The position numbers and the translations under genes are program-made. Shown here in pieces: positions 43,662-53,598 of a stretch of DNA of 64,000 nucleotides (its first letter is position 1; every line of letters starts with the position of its first letter). The notes under the pieces were generated by a model. It was given only the letters and a program-made list of their open reading frames with translations, was not told the DNA's origin and searched no databases. The DNA is from Gammaproteobacteria bacterium (lineage in GTDB: Bacteria; Pseudomonadota; Gammaproteobacteria; Pseudomonadales; Halieaceae). Location: assembly GCA_030427085.1 (NCBI GenBank), contig JAUHXH010000001.1, positions 186,001 through 250,000 of the forward strand, read 5' to 3'.

Positions 43662-44597
43662 ATGGAATTGAATGTCCTCAAGCAACAACTCAGCAAGCAG
43701 GTTATTGGCCAGGATCACGTGGTGGAGAGCTTGCTGATAGCGCTGGTGGCCAACGGGCATGTACTGCTGGAAGGCCTGCCGGGCACTGCAAAAACCCGAA
43801 CCGTGAAAGCTCTGGCCGCGGCCATGGAAGTGGACATGGGACGGGTGCAATTCACCCCCGACCTGATGCCCTCCGACGTGGTGGGCTACGAGGTTGCCCA
43901 GTCTGACGACGTGCTGAACATGACTTTTGTGCCGGGGCCGGTGTTCAACAATATCCTGCTTGCCGATGAGATCAACCGTGCGCCGCCCAAGGTGCAATCG
44001 GCGCTGCTGGAAGCGATGGAAGAACGACAGGTCACGGTAGGCGGAAAGACGCACCCGATGCAGGACCTGTTCCTTGTATTGGCCACGGAAAACCCGATCG
44101 AGCAGGAGGGCACTTATCCCTTGCCCGAGGCGCAGCTCGACCGCTTTCTGTTAAAAATCAATGTTGGCTATCTGGAGCCCGAAGACGAACTGGCCATGCT
44201 GCGCCTGGTCAAAGGTGAGGAGAAGGCGGCAGAACCTGTGCAGACGATTGATCCGCAGATTATTCTGGACGCCCGCAAGGCCATTACCGAACTGTACTGT
44301 TCCGAGAATATTGAGCGCTACATCGTCAATCTGGTGGTGGCCACGCGCCGGCCCAAGGATAAGCTCGCCGAGTGGATCAGTGTTGGGGCCAGCCCGCGGG
44401 CGACCATCGCCATCGAGAAGTGCGCACGCGCCCACGCCTGGCTGGATGGCAGGGACTTCGTCGATCCGGACGACGTGCGCGCGGTACTGCTCCCAACCCT
44501 CGGCCACCGATTGATTCTCACTTATCAAGCCAGCGCGCAGGGTGTCAATGAAGCAACGGTGATCGACGAATTGGTGCAGCAGGTGCCCGTGGAGTAA
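43662..44597 (+). CDS. MoxR family AAA+ ATPase
   Basis: 311 residues. Walker A GLPGTAKTR, Walker B ILLADEINRAPPKVQ, sensor 1 FLVLATENPIEQEGTYPLPEAQLDRF. MoxR proteins act as chaperones for VWA-containing partners in metal loading, stress or envelope assembly. First gene of a six-gene operon with DUF58, DUF4381, two VWA proteins and a BatD-like protein. GAGGAG upstream. Confidence 0.93.
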   Translation: MELNVLKQQLSKQVIGQDHVVESLLIALVANGHVLLEGLPGTAKTRTVKALAAAMEVDMGRVQFTPDLMPSDVVGYEVAQSDDVLNMTFVPGPVFNNILLADEINRAPPKVQSALLEAMEERQVTVGGKTHPMQDLFLVLATENPIEQEGTYPLPEAQLDRFLLKINVGYLEPEDELAMLRLVKGEEKAAEPVQTIDPQIILDARKAITELYCSENIERYIVNLVVATRRPKDKLAEWISVGASPRATIAIEKCARAHAWLDGRDFVDPDDVRAVLLPTLGHRLILTYQASAQGVNEATVIDELVQQVPVE

Positions 44598-44604
44598 GGG
44601 CGCT

Positions 44605-45537
44605 ATGATCGAAACAGCAGAAGCTACAGATTCCCGCGTTTACTGTAACTTGCAGCAGTTACTGGCATTGCGCCGTACGGCGGAGGCGATCAAGCTCGAC
44701 GCGCGATACCGGCCAGGCGGCATGTTATCTGGTCGCCATCGCTCGCGCATGCGTGGCCAGGGCATGGATTTTGAAGAGCTGCGCGGTTGGCGCACTGGCG
44801 ACAGTATTCGCAGTGTGGATTGGAAGGCCAGCGCTCACAGTCGTCAGAGGCTGGTGCGCGTGTACACTGAGGAAACAGATCGCCCCACGGTGCTATTGGT
44901 TGATCAACGGCGCAGTTTGTTTTTTGGAAGTCAGGAGCGCACCAAGTCGGTGACTGCGGCGGAAGTGGCGGCCATGCTGGCGTGGATGGTGCTGGCAGGG
45001 GGCGATCGCCTCGGCGGTGTCGTGTTCAATAACGACGATCAGGCCCAGTTGCGCCCGGCGCGATCGAAGAGCGCAGCGATGCGCTTGTTTCAAACAATAT
45101 GCGACTTCAATCAAGTGCTCGAACCCGGGGGCAACAGCCGCAGTGACGCGGTAACACTGGATCGTGTACTGGCTCGTTCAGCTTCCTACATCGGTAACAA
45201 CGGCACACTCATCCTGATATCCGATGGTGATGGACTCCACGACGAACAACTGGACCACCTGGAAGCACTGGCCTGCCGCATGAATGTGCTGGTTTTCCTG
45301 ATCAGCGATCCGTTGGAACAAAGCATTACCGGCATTGACCAGCTGGTGGTGTCCGACGGCAGTGCCCAATTGCAGTTATCCGCAGACGCTGGTGCTGCCG
45401 AGCGCTTCCAGGCGCAGTTCACTGCGCATCAGGATTCCATCCGACAACGCGTGGCGGCTCATGGATTGCCTTTTGGGGTGATCGACACGGTTGCGCCGGT
45501 TCCTCAACAGATGCAACAACTGTTCGGTTTGGCCTGA
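44605..45537 (+). CDS. DUF58 domain protein of the MoxR-Bat operon
   Basis: 310 residues. The DUF58 signature is GMDFEELRGWRTGDSIRSVDWKASA. The C-terminal part has a VWA-like fold (TVLLVDQRRSLFFG and LILISDGDGLHD) with the metal site only partly kept. Normally pairs with MoxR. Its stop overlaps the next start by 1 base. Confidence 0.9.
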   Translation: MIETAEATDSRVYCNLQQLLALRRTAEAIKLDARYRPGGMLSGRHRSRMRGQGMDFEELRGWRTGDSIRSVDWKASAHSRQRLVRVYTEETDRPTVLLVDQRRSLFFGSQERTKSVTAAEVAAMLAWMVLAGGDRLGGVVFNNDDQAQLRPARSKSAAMRLFQTICDFNQVLEPGGNSRSDAVTLDRVLARSASYIGNNGTLILISDGDGLHDEQLDHLEALACRMNVLVFLISDPLEQSITGIDQLVVSDGSAQLQLSADAGAAERFQAQFTAHQDSIRQRVAAHGLPFGVIDTVAPVPQQMQQLFGLA

Positions 45538-46016
45538 TGGATTTCCCACGCCCGGACATGTTCGGCAACTACCTGCTGGAGGATTTCGGCGATATTGCCT
45601 TGCCGGAAGATATCGCCTGGTGGCCCCTGCAGCCGGGCTGGTGGCTGTTAATTGGCCTGACGCTTCTGGCAGTTATTTACTTCTCATGGCGACGCTATCG
45701 TCACTGGCGCCGCAACGCCTATCGCCGTGACGCACTGAACGCGCTGTCGCAGTCTACATCTCCGGCACAGTTACCCGGCATTCTTCGCGCAGCGGCGGCC
45801 GGTGCCTTCCCAGCAGAGCGCAGCGCACACCTGTGGGGCAGCGAGTGGCTCGACTATCTCAACAGTAAGACCCGTCAGCCCTGCTTTCAGGCTGAAGACG
45901 CGGAACTGTTAAATATTGTGCTAAGTCAGCGACAAAGCCAGTGGCCACCGACCACAGCGGCATTGAATGCGCGCGTGCAAGACTGGCTGCTGCAACACCA
46001 GGAGACAGCAGCGTGA
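45537..46016 (+). CDS. DUF4381 family membrane protein
   Basis: 159 residues. One transmembrane helix (about 37-58), preceded by an LLEDFGDIALPEDIAWWPLQPG segment typical of DUF4381, then a basic helical cytoplasmic tail. Always found in MoxR-VWA operons; function unassigned. The last bases overlap the next GTG start. Confidence 0.85.
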   Translation: MDFPRPDMFGNYLLEDFGDIALPEDIAWWPLQPGWWLLIGLTLLAVIYFSWRRYRHWRRNAYRRDALNALSQSTSPAQLPGILRAAAAGAFPAERSAHLWGSEWLDYLNSKTRQPCFQAEDAELLNIVLSQRQSQWPPTTAALNARVQDWLLQHQETAA

Positions 46017-47008
46017 GCCTGGAATATCCCTGGATATTGCTCCTGCTGGTCGCGCCGTGGTTCGTTTACCGCTTCGCGCCGGCTCGGCGGGAGTCGGAAC
46101 AGTCACTGCGCGTCCCCTTTTTTGATCGGCTGGTGGCGGCCACTGGCACACAGCCCGGACAGGTCTCCGTAGTGCGGCGCCGGCGCCGTGCACAACAAGT
46201 CATGTTGGGCTTAACCTGGGTAGCGGTGGTGGTCGCACTGGCGGAGCCCGTGCGCTACGGCGCGGTGGTGGAGAAACGCCAGTTCGGCCGCGACCTGATG
46301 GTGGCGGTGGATCTGTCTCAATCGATGGAGAAAGTTGATTTCCCGGATTTGCAGGGGCAGAAGATCTCTCGCTGGGACGCGCTACAAAATTTGATGCAAC
46401 AGTTTGCCGATGGCCGCGCTGGCGACCGACTGGGTTTGATCGCCTTCGGCAGCGGTGCCTACCTGCAGGTGCCTTTTACGCCGGACCCCGCCATGTGGTC
46501 AGACTTGTTGGATCAACTGCAAACCGGTATGGCCGGTCCGGCTACTGCCATCGGCGATGCCATTGGTCTGGCCATGCGCACTTTCGACAAGGCCGGCTCC
46601 ACACGCAAGATGCTGATTCTGGTGACTGATGGCAGTGACAATGCCAGTCGATTACCTGCAGTGGAGGCAGCGAAGGTGGCTGCGTCGCAGGATGTTGCCA
46701 TTTATACCATCGCCATCGGCGACCCGAAAGGAGAGGGCAGCGAGGAGAAGGTCGATGTAGAGAGCCTGCAGCGCATCGCACAGTTGACCGGTGGCAAGAG
46801 TTATCTGGCCCTGGACACTGAATCTCTGCAACGCGTACTGACGGACATCAATGCCATCCAGCCTTCGGCCTTCGATACCTTGCGCCACCAACCCAAAACC
46901 CTGCTTTACCCCTGGCTGTTGGCGCCGGTGGTTGTTCTTTACCTGTTGCTTTGGTTAACCCTGAGTGTGCAGGAACTGTGGCGCGGCAGGGGAGTGCGGC
47001 ATGGCTGA
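46013..47008 (+). CDS. BatA-like VWA domain membrane protein
   Basis: 331 residues, GTG start with AGGAG 8 bases upstream. One N-terminal and one C-terminal membrane helix plus a third near 65-85 flank a VWA domain (about 90-285). Its MIDAS metal site is intact: VDLSQSM, then the TAIGDA Thr and TDGSDN. Probably works with MoxR and the next VWA protein in the envelope. Confidence 0.9.
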   Translation: MSLEYPWILLLLVAPWFVYRFAPARRESEQSLRVPFFDRLVAATGTQPGQVSVVRRRRRAQQVMLGLTWVAVVVALAEPVRYGAVVEKRQFGRDLMVAVDLSQSMEKVDFPDLQGQKISRWDALQNLMQQFADGRAGDRLGLIAFGSGAYLQVPFTPDPAMWSDLLDQLQTGMAGPATAIGDAIGLAMRTFDKAGSTRKMLILVTDGSDNASRLPAVEAAKVAASQDVAIYTIAIGDPKGEGSEEKVDVESLQRIAQLTGGKSYLALDTESLQRVLTDINAIQPSAFDTLRHQPKTLLYPWLLAPVVVLYLLLWLTLSVQELWRGRGVRHG

Positions 47009-48542
47009 CTTTCACTTCCTCCAGCCACAGTGGTTGCTCTTGTTGATCCCCGGTTTTCTGGTGTTGGCCTATCTGCGGTGGCGCGGTTTTCGTCAGGACA
47101 ATCGCGCCGGCCAGGGCGTGGTGGCGGAGCATCTGGCGGTACACTTTCGAGCTGAAAACCGCAGTCGGCACAACTACTGGCCCATCTACAGTGCTGGATT
47201 GATGGCCACCCTCCTGGTGGTGGCCCTGGCGCAACCGGTCTGGCGGCAGGCAGTGACACCCGGTCAATTGGGTGCCCCTTTGTTGATCGCCATCGATGCG
47301 TCACAGAGCATGACCAAACACGATATCACGCCCAGTCGTGATGCCCGTGCGCACCTGCTCCTCAACGGCTTGCTGGACGGCGGCTTGAATCGCCCCGTGG
47401 GTCTGGTGGCTGTGTCCGGCTCATCCCATGTGCTTTTGCCGCCGGCGGTGGATACTGAGATCGTCCGGCTTTACTTGTCTTACCTTGATCCCAGTGTGAT
47501 GCCCGAGGACGGCGGCGATCTGGCGGATTTGGTATCGGTGTTAGTCGGTACACCTGGCTTGTTAACCGAAGGCGCGTCCCTGTTGCTGGTTACCGATGGA
47601 ATGTCCACGGGAGCCAACGAGTTGGCCTCCATGCTAAGTGAACGTTCAGTAGATCATGCAACGTTGGCCCTGACAGACCTTGGCGAGCAAACGGCTAACG
47701 ATCTGGGTGGACAAGTACTGCGTGGCGATAGTCTCACGCCGGGAGACCCCCGCCTGCTCAAGTTGGTGCGCCGTTTGTCCAGCAGTGGCAGTGACGACGG
47801 AACGAGCTGGCGTGATGAATACCGCTGGTTTCTGATTCCGGTGGCGTTGTTCCTGCTGTACTGGTTCCGGCGCGGTGTCACCCTGTACTGGGCACCGTTG
47901 ATTTTATTGGTCAGTGTGGGCCTCAATCCGACTCAGGCCAGAGCAGAAGTGGCCGACTGGTTTTTTACCCCCGATCAACAGGGTGCCCTGCTACTGAAAT
48001 TGGGCCGCTATAAAGAAGCGGCGAGTCGCTTCGATGACCCGGGTTGGAAGGGGGTGGCCTGTTATTACGCCGAGGATTGGGCGTGTGCGCGCCGCGCCTT
48101 CGGTGAGATACCCACCGAAGATGGCATCTTCAATCTGGCCACGGCCGCTGCGCAGGGCGGCAGCTACAAACTGGCGCGGGATATCTATGCGGCCCTGCTC
48201 ACCATCAACCCCGACTACCCCCAGGCCCGCGCCAACTACGAACAGGTGGCCCGCATTGTTGAAGACATCAACCGGATGTCAGAAAGTCAGCAGCCTGAAA
48301 AGCCGCCACCGCCCCCCAGCGGTGAACCCTCCGACGATATCGATCCGAGCGAGATAGCCGACGGCGAGAAGGAGCAGGCCTTCGGCGAGATTCAGCGCAA
48401 GACGCTGTCGGCGGAGGAACTGCTGCACAGTGAGGAAAAAACCGAACGCTGGTTGCGCGATATAAGTCGCAACCCGAAGGACTTTATCCGCGCCCGGTTT
48501 CAGTACGAATATGCTGGCCGGTCGGGAGGTGACGAATCATGA
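47001..48542 (+). CDS. BatB/BatC-like fusion: VWA domain plus TPR
   Basis: 513 residues. Membrane helices near 8-25 and 60-80, VWA domain from about 93 with MIDAS IDASQSM and TDGMSTG, a helix pair near 280-320, then TPR helices (about 340-420, YKEAASRFDDPGWKGVACYYAED) and a Pro/acidic C-terminal tail. Combines functions split into BatB and BatC elsewhere. ATG lies inside the BatA gene end (8-base overlap). Confidence 0.88.
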   Translation: MADFHFLQPQWLLLLIPGFLVLAYLRWRGFRQDNRAGQGVVAEHLAVHFRAENRSRHNYWPIYSAGLMATLLVVALAQPVWRQAVTPGQLGAPLLIAIDASQSMTKHDITPSRDARAHLLLNGLLDGGLNRPVGLVAVSGSSHVLLPPAVDTEIVRLYLSYLDPSVMPEDGGDLADLVSVLVGTPGLLTEGASLLLVTDGMSTGANELASMLSERSVDHATLALTDLGEQTANDLGGQVLRGDSLTPGDPRLLKLVRRLSSSGSDDGTSWRDEYRWFLIPVALFLLYWFRRGVTLYWAPLILLVSVGLNPTQARAEVADWFFTPDQQGALLLKLGRYKEAASRFDDPGWKGVACYYAEDWACARRAFGEIPTEDGIFNLATAAAQGGSYKLARDIYAALLTINPDYPQARANYEQVARIVEDINRMSESQQPEKPPPPPSGEPSDDIDPSEIADGEKEQAFGEIQRKTLSAEELLHSEEKTERWLRDISRNPKDFIRARFQYEYAGRSGGDES

Positions 48543-49717
48543 TGCGCGCACTGTGCCTCGTCTTATCGTTGCTGTTACCCGGCTGGGCTAGCGCGCAGGG
48601 TGAGATCCAGGGTGAAGGTTATATCGTTAAAGTCTGGCTCGATCCGCCCAAGGTGGCCACTGGCGAACGCATGCAGCTCAATGTGCTGGTTGGTGTAGAC
48701 AGCTATTTTTCCGGCCCACTGCGGATCGTTACGCCCTCGGTGCGGCAGGCACTGGTGCTGGATCAGGCGCAGGGTGTCAGTGGCATTCACGATTACGAAG
48801 GCACTCGCTACGCGTCGCTGTTACAGCAGATCGACATTTTTCCCAGTCGTGAAGGTGTTTTGATGGTGCCCCCATTCAGCGTTCACTTTGCGCGGGCGGA
48901 TCTCAGTGGTGGGGGCTTCAGCAGCAAGGCTGAAAGTGTCACTACCCAGTCCCTGCTGGCACTCGTACAAACCCCGCCGGCCATGGGCGATCTGGACGCG
49001 TTTATGGTTTCCCCGCAGGTTTCTGTCACAGACGAATGGGATGTGGAAGAGGGCCAAACGGCGTTCGTAGTGGGCGACGTTATCCAGCGCGTGATCTCGA
49101 CTACTGCGGCAAATATGGCCTCGATGAATATGCCGGAGGTGGGCTTTCAGGTGCCCCGCGGAGTGAGCATGACGCTGGCAGAGCCCGAGCTGTCATCCAG
49201 TAACTATCGTGGTGAACAAACGGCTACGATTACCCAGCGGGTGAATTACGCCATTGAATCCCCCGGACAGTACACACTGGGTGGCGAAACGCTGAGTTGG
49301 TGGGACCCGGAGAGCGCCGAACGCGTGGATCATCAGTTTGCAGTGCAGACGCTGGATGCGGGTGGTCTGCCCTGGAAGCTGATTGCGGTGGGCGCGCTGG
49401 GCGTGTGCCTGGCAATGATTCTCGTTGTGTTGATCTGGCGCTGGCTCAAGGCCCGTGACCCGCAGGAGGTGGCCATCAATCGGGGCATACGTTCGCCTCA
49501 GCCCGCCGTGCGCCTGTCGTCGCTCTATGCCTTTGCGGACAGGCACTGTGCGGTAGAGGCTGAACCCGCGCGCTTGCGAGCACTCTTGTCCGACTCGCCG
49601 CTGCCGCCGGAGGTGTTGAGCGCACGTTATTCCGACAGCGGTGCATCGCTGGACTTGCCGACACGCCAGCAGGCCCGTCGGATACTGCGCCGATTGAAGC
49701 AGTTGCAGCGAGCTTAA
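48539..49717 (+). CDS. BatD-like exported protein
   Basis: 392 residues. Signal peptide ending GWASAQ, then two beta-rich domains (BatD type; MQLNVLVGV and ERVDHQFAVQTLD), a membrane helix at about 280-300 and a short basic C-terminal domain. Last gene of the MoxR operon. Start overlaps the VWA-TPR stop; ATG 48539 or 48542 equally possible. Confidence 0.85.
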   Translation: MMRALCLVLSLLLPGWASAQGEIQGEGYIVKVWLDPPKVATGERMQLNVLVGVDSYFSGPLRIVTPSVRQALVLDQAQGVSGIHDYEGTRYASLLQQIDIFPSREGVLMVPPFSVHFARADLSGGGFSSKAESVTTQSLLALVQTPPAMGDLDAFMVSPQVSVTDEWDVEEGQTAFVVGDVIQRVISTTAANMASMNMPEVGFQVPRGVSMTLAEPELSSSNYRGEQTATITQRVNYAIESPGQYTLGGETLSWWDPESAERVDHQFAVQTLDAGGLPWKLIAVGALGVCLAMILVVLIWRWLKARDPQEVAINRGIRSPQPAVRLSSLYAFADRHCAVEAEPARLRALLSDSPLPPEVLSARYSDSGASLDLPTRQQARRILRRLKQLQRA

Positions 49718-49740
49718 CGAGCGCGTCCCTCGGCAGGCGC

Positions 49741-50655
49741 TTAGAACACCTTCGAGTAAGAAAACACAAACATCTGGAAACGCTCATCCGAGTCGTTGAC
49801 AGAACCGAAGGCATAACTGCCGCGAAGAAGATGCCCCCCACCCAACGGGAACGCCAGCGTTGCACCCACTTTCGAATCCCGCTGCAGATCATTCAACTCG
49901 CGTCCGTCCAGGCTGCTGCGCCCACCGCGATAAAAATTGGCGTCCAGGGCGCCCCAGAAGCCAGGGGAGAAACGCCGGATCAGGTGTAACTCCACGGCAG
50001 CGATGGGCTCCTGCTCCTTGCGCCAGCGCACGAAGTCCGGGTTGTCGCCGAATACCCAGACCCCCGCCTGGGCTTCCAGCAGCCAGCGCTGGCCCACGCG
50101 ACGCATGTAACCGAGTTCGGCCTTGGCCGCCCAACGATTGGTGCCTACATTGATTAGTCGGTCGTCTTCGTACTTCCCGGTTGGTGCCACAATTTTGAGA
50201 CTGGCGCCCAGAATAGGGTGTGGATCTGCCCGCAATTTGGCAAAGCCCTCGCGATCCATCGCCGGCGCGCCGAAAATATTGATGCCAAAGGTCGCTGAGA
50301 TATCGCCAACGCCCTGGTAGTCGCGGGTCAATTCGGTCCCCTCCGTGGGTTGGGCGCGGGTGTCGCCGGTGGCGTAGGGCAGTTCAAACTGCAGCCAACT
50401 GGTTCGGCCCGCGACTGACAGGGTTCTGGAGTACGCCAGGTTCAGGGAGGTAATACTGGAGTCGACGCCCGTGATGGGGAGCGAGGGGTCGGGGACGGTG
50501 TCACCGGAGGTGTGGGCGAGGCCGGCCGTTAGCACCTGCGTACCCACGGGAGCGGGCCAGTAAGCACGTGGTGACAACTCCTGCGCGCCAACTGCTGTGC
50601 TGCCCAGCAACAACAGGGCCGCCAGCGGCCCGACAACGCCTGGATGTACGCTCAA
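49741..50655 (-). CDS. Outer-membrane beta-barrel protein (phenol-degradation MetA-like transporter family)
   Basis: 304 residues. Signal peptide (ending TAVGAQ), then alternating beta-strands and a terminal Phe (FSYSKVF), typical of outer-membrane barrels. The strand ILGASLKIVAPTGKYEDDRLINVG resembles the family with MetA-pathway-of-phenol-degradation proteins. Likely allows uptake of a hydrophobic or aromatic compound. No ATG is available near the signal; TTG at 50655 has GGGAG upstream. Divergent from the DUF3348 operon. Confidence 0.75.
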   Translation of the reverse strand: MSVHPGVVGPLAALLLLGSTAVGAQELSPRAYWPAPVGTQVLTAGLAHTSGDTVPDPSLPITGVDSSITSLNLAYSRTLSVAGRTSWLQFELPYATGDTRAQPTEGTELTRDYQGVGDISATFGINIFGAPAMDREGFAKLRADPHPILGASLKIVAPTGKYEDDRLINVGTNRWAAKAELGYMRRVGQRWLLEAQAGVWVFGDNPDFVRWRKEQEPIAAVELHLIRRFSPGFWGALDANFYRGGRSSLDGRELNDLQRDSKVGATLAFPLGGGHLLRGSYAFGSVNDSDERFQMFVFSYSKVF

Positions 50656-50774
50656 TACCGGATCTCCCTGACCGAGTAGTTGTCATCAATGCCACACTAT
50701 AGTGCGGGAGCGCCCAAATCGGGAAGTTGATCAATAAATAAGCAGAGCGGCCTGCCGGTTTCTGCGATCATTGC

Positions 50775-50804
50775 TTGCCGCTTTTACACTTCATATTGTA
50801 TATT
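50775..50804 (+). promoter_or_regulatory. Possible promoter of the DUF3348-DUF2894 operon
   Basis: TTGCCG (50775-50780) and TATATT (50799-50804) with an 18-base spacer. Transcription would start near 50811 and leave a leader of about 85 bases before the ATG at 50895. Found by eye. Confidence 0.4.
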
Positions 50805-50894
50805 CGCGCCAGTTGTCGCCTATATATAGGGTGCCTGGCGGGGTGGATTAAGTTACATCGTCAGCCGTCCTTGATAAGAAACCTTACCCGCTGC

Positions 50895-51626
50895 ATGAAT
50901 CACCCCAACCTCCATTTAAAGGATAACAGTACCCGGCTGGTTCGCGTGCTGAGCGAGTTGGTGGGCGCGGGGTCGGGTAGCCCGCAGGGGCAGTTTGCCG
51001 TCCGTTTTGGGGCGCTGATCGATCTGTCAGATTCCATCCTGTTGGCGCGTGCCCAGGCCAGCCTCAAGGGGCTCAGTTTCACGCCGGGAGTCAGCTCTCC
51101 CCGCGGGATCCGCGATGAGTTCCTGCGCCTGCGGGCTGATATCGTGAAGTTTGTGCTGCGCTGCTGTGTGCCAGGCACCAGTAACAAGGCGCGCTTGCGC
51201 TTTCCTGAGCCTGAGCCGGGACAGTCGCTCAGTGCGCTGGGTGCCGCTCCTTTTGTGGCGTTTTACGGTGCCATGCAGCGGGAAATCGATTTTCGAGCGC
51301 GCCGCCTGCAGGCGCGGATTCGCGATGAAGTGGCGGGCTGTAATCCCCGGTTGGCGCGCCTGTGTGCACTCGATGGTGTGCTGGATAAAGCCATGGCGGG
51401 TGACAGCCGGGCGTTTTTCACCGCTGTACCGAATTTGCTGGAAGCGCGATTTGCGCAACATCTCGGGGCGTTACTGGATGACTCCGGCGAGCCCGACGAG
51501 CCCTCCCGAGTGCTGCTGGCACTGAGGGAAGAAACCCAGGCCCTGTTGCTGGCCGAACTGGAAGCGCGTTTGTTGCCCACGCTGGGGCTGGTAGAGGCGC
51601 TGGAAGAAGATCAGGATCAAGAATGA
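50895..51626 (+). CDS. DUF3348 family protein, first gene of motor-like operon
   Basis: 243 residues, soluble and mostly helical. It contains TRLVRVLSELVGAG at the N-terminus, as in DUF3348, and an acidic C-terminus (EALEEDQDQE). Function unknown, but DUF3348 genes characteristically precede DUF802 and OmpA-type genes. The ATG at 50895 was chosen over an upstream in-frame ATG at 50775 that would overlap the promoter and add a non-conserved leader. Overlaps the next gene by 4 bases. Confidence 0.8.
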   Translation: MNHPNLHLKDNSTRLVRVLSELVGAGSGSPQGQFAVRFGALIDLSDSILLARAQASLKGLSFTPGVSSPRGIRDEFLRLRADIVKFVLRCCVPGTSNKARLRFPEPEPGQSLSALGAAPFVAFYGAMQREIDFRARRLQARIRDEVAGCNPRLARLCALDGVLDKAMAGDSRAFFTAVPNLLEARFAQHLGALLDDSGEPDEPSRVLLALREETQALLLAELEARLLPTLGLVEALEEDQDQE

Positions 51627-53596
51627 ATAATCGTTTCATGTTTGTTGCCACCTTTGCCCTCGGTGCTCTGGCCGTGGTCTGGATGACCAGCCAGTTTTTC
51701 CAGGGGGACTGGTTGGCCTTCGCGATTTGCGTGCTCATCGCCGCGGTGTTTGTGCTGGGCTTTGTCGAGTTGCGCCAATTCCGTCGCGCCACCGATAGCT
51801 TGCGACAAGCGCTCACAAACACCGCAGACGGCGCTCCTGAATCGCTGGATGCCTGGTTGGCGCCGCTTCACCCCGCTTTGAAGGATGCTGTTCGGCTGCG
51901 CGTAGAGGGCGAGAGAGTAGGTCTGCCCGGCCCGGTGCTGGCCCCCTATCTGACCGGTTTGCTGGTCATGCTGGGCTTGCTGGGCACTTTTGTCGGCATG
52001 GTGGCAACGCTGGGTGGCGCAGTGCAGGCGCTGGAAGCATCCACCGAACTGGAAGCGATTCGCAACGGCCTGGCTGCGCCCATCGAGGGTCTGGGGTTGG
52101 CCTTTGGTACCTCGGTTGCGGGGGTGGCAGCCTCCGCCATGCTTGGGCTTGCGGCAGCCCTGTGCCGGCGTGACCGCCTGCTGGTAACCCGCGAGTTGGA
52201 TCGTTGTATATCCGCGCAATTGAGCGAGTTTTCGCTGGCCCGCAAAAACCAGCGTGCACTGATCGCGCTGCAGGAGCAATCCGCCGCCCTGCCAGACGTA
52301 TCGCGGACGCTCAACGAGGTGGCCACGACCCTGGCGCAATTGAGCCAATCATTGCAGGAAGGCCAGGCTGAATTTTACCGCCAGGGCCGGGAAGGCTTTG
52401 ACGGTCTGGCCAAGGGGCTGGATCAATCCCTGCGCGATTCGCTGGCCGGGGCAGGGCAGCAGGCTGGAGAAAGCCTGGCGCCGCTGGTGGAACAGGCCAT
52501 GAGTGGGGTCCAAGCAGCGGTGGCGCAAACCCAACAGGATCTGACCGCAAATACCCTCCAGCAGTTGGAAGCATTCCGGGAGGCGTCACTTGCGGCCGAG
52601 AACAACTGGCGGGCGTCCTTCGACAGTGTTGTCGGCCAGTGGCAGGAGGACCAGGCGCAGGCGGAGGCGGGGCGTCACGAACAATGGCAAGCGGCGCTGG
52701 ACAGCGCTCGCAGCGAGGGCGAAAGCGCACAAGCCGCCATGCACGCAGCACTGGAGCAATCCCGACAGCAGGACGAGGCTCGCCAGCAAGCGACCCGCGA
52801 CGCGCTGAGTGCACTGGTACAAGAATTGAAAGAACAACAGCGCGCAGACCATACAGCGGCAACTGCCAACATCGAACGCCTGATTACCGCGTCCGAGCAG
52901 TTGGTGGAGGCGCGGATCGAATCCGAACGTGACTGGACAGCGGGCCATCTGGCCCGACTGGACACTTTGGAAGAGTCTGCTGCAGCCCGTCTGGAAGCAC
53001 TGGGTAAAGGGCTGGAAGCACCGATTGCCGGGCTGATTGAAACCGCTTCCCAGGCGCCACAGGCTGCGGCTGATGTGATTGCCCAGTTGCGCGAGGAAAT
53101 CAGCAACAACCTCGAGCGTGACAAAGCCCTGCTGGAAGAGCGCCGCGAGGTGCTGGAAGACCTGCATAGACTGTCGGCCGGGATGGAGCAGACCGCCACC
53201 CGTCAGGGTGAGGCGGTGGAATCGCTGGTAGAACACTCCTCACAGGCCCTGCTGGCAGTGAGCGAACGCTTTGGCGAACAGTTGGAAGCGAAAGTGGATC
53301 AGATTGCCGACAGCGCGGCCGATTTTGCTGGCTCCGCGGTGGAAATGTCGGCGCTGGGCGCGGCCTTTGGTACCGCCGTGGAGCAGTTCGGTGCCACCAG
53401 CGAAGCGCTGTCGGAACAACTCCAGACCATTGGCCAGGCGCTCGCCGAATCCGGCCATCGCAGCGACGAGCAGATGGCCTACTACGTAGCGCAGGCTCGC
53501 GAGATCATCGATCAAAGCCTGATCTCCCAGCGCGAAGTGATTGAAGAATTGCGCCAGGTAGGCAGCACGCCGGACCTGCTGGCGGCCGAGGGCTGA
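51623..53596 (+). CDS. TolQ/MotA/ExbB-like membrane protein with long helical tail (DUF802)
   Basis: 657 residues. Two membrane helices at 4-22 and 28-49 are followed by two helices at about 108-137 and 150-180. The third helix holds GLLGTFVGMV (118-127), the signature of TolQ/ExbB/MotA proton-channel subunits, and the fourth holds AFGTSVAGVAASAM. From about 190 to the end is a long Glu/Gln/Ala-rich coiled coil of about 470 residues, the region containing DUF802 repeats. The overall layout resembles ZorA of Zorya, but Zorya partner genes are absent. The next gene is a MotB-like OmpA protein, so this is likely an ion-channel stator. Confidence 0.85.
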   Translation: MNNRFMFVATFALGALAVVWMTSQFFQGDWLAFAICVLIAAVFVLGFVELRQFRRATDSLRQALTNTADGAPESLDAWLAPLHPALKDAVRLRVEGERVGLPGPVLAPYLTGLLVMLGLLGTFVGMVATLGGAVQALEASTELEAIRNGLAAPIEGLGLAFGTSVAGVAASAMLGLAAALCRRDRLLVTRELDRCISAQLSEFSLARKNQRALIALQEQSAALPDVSRTLNEVATTLAQLSQSLQEGQAEFYRQGREGFDGLAKGLDQSLRDSLAGAGQQAGESLAPLVEQAMSGVQAAVAQTQQDLTANTLQQLEAFREASLAAENNWRASFDSVVGQWQEDQAQAEAGRHEQWQAALDSARSEGESAQAAMHAALEQSRQQDEARQQATRDALSALVQELKEQQRADHTAATANIERLITASEQLVEARIESERDWTAGHLARLDTLEESAAARLEALGKGLEAPIAGLIETASQAPQAAADVIAQLREEISNNLERDKALLEERREVLEDLHRLSAGMEQTATRQGEAVESLVEHSSQALLAVSERFGEQLEAKVDQIADSAADFAGSAVEMSALGAAFGTAVEQFGATSEALSEQLQTIGQALAESGHRSDEQMAYYVAQAREIIDQSLISQREVIEELRQVGSTPDLLAAEG

Positions 53597-53598
53597 AG

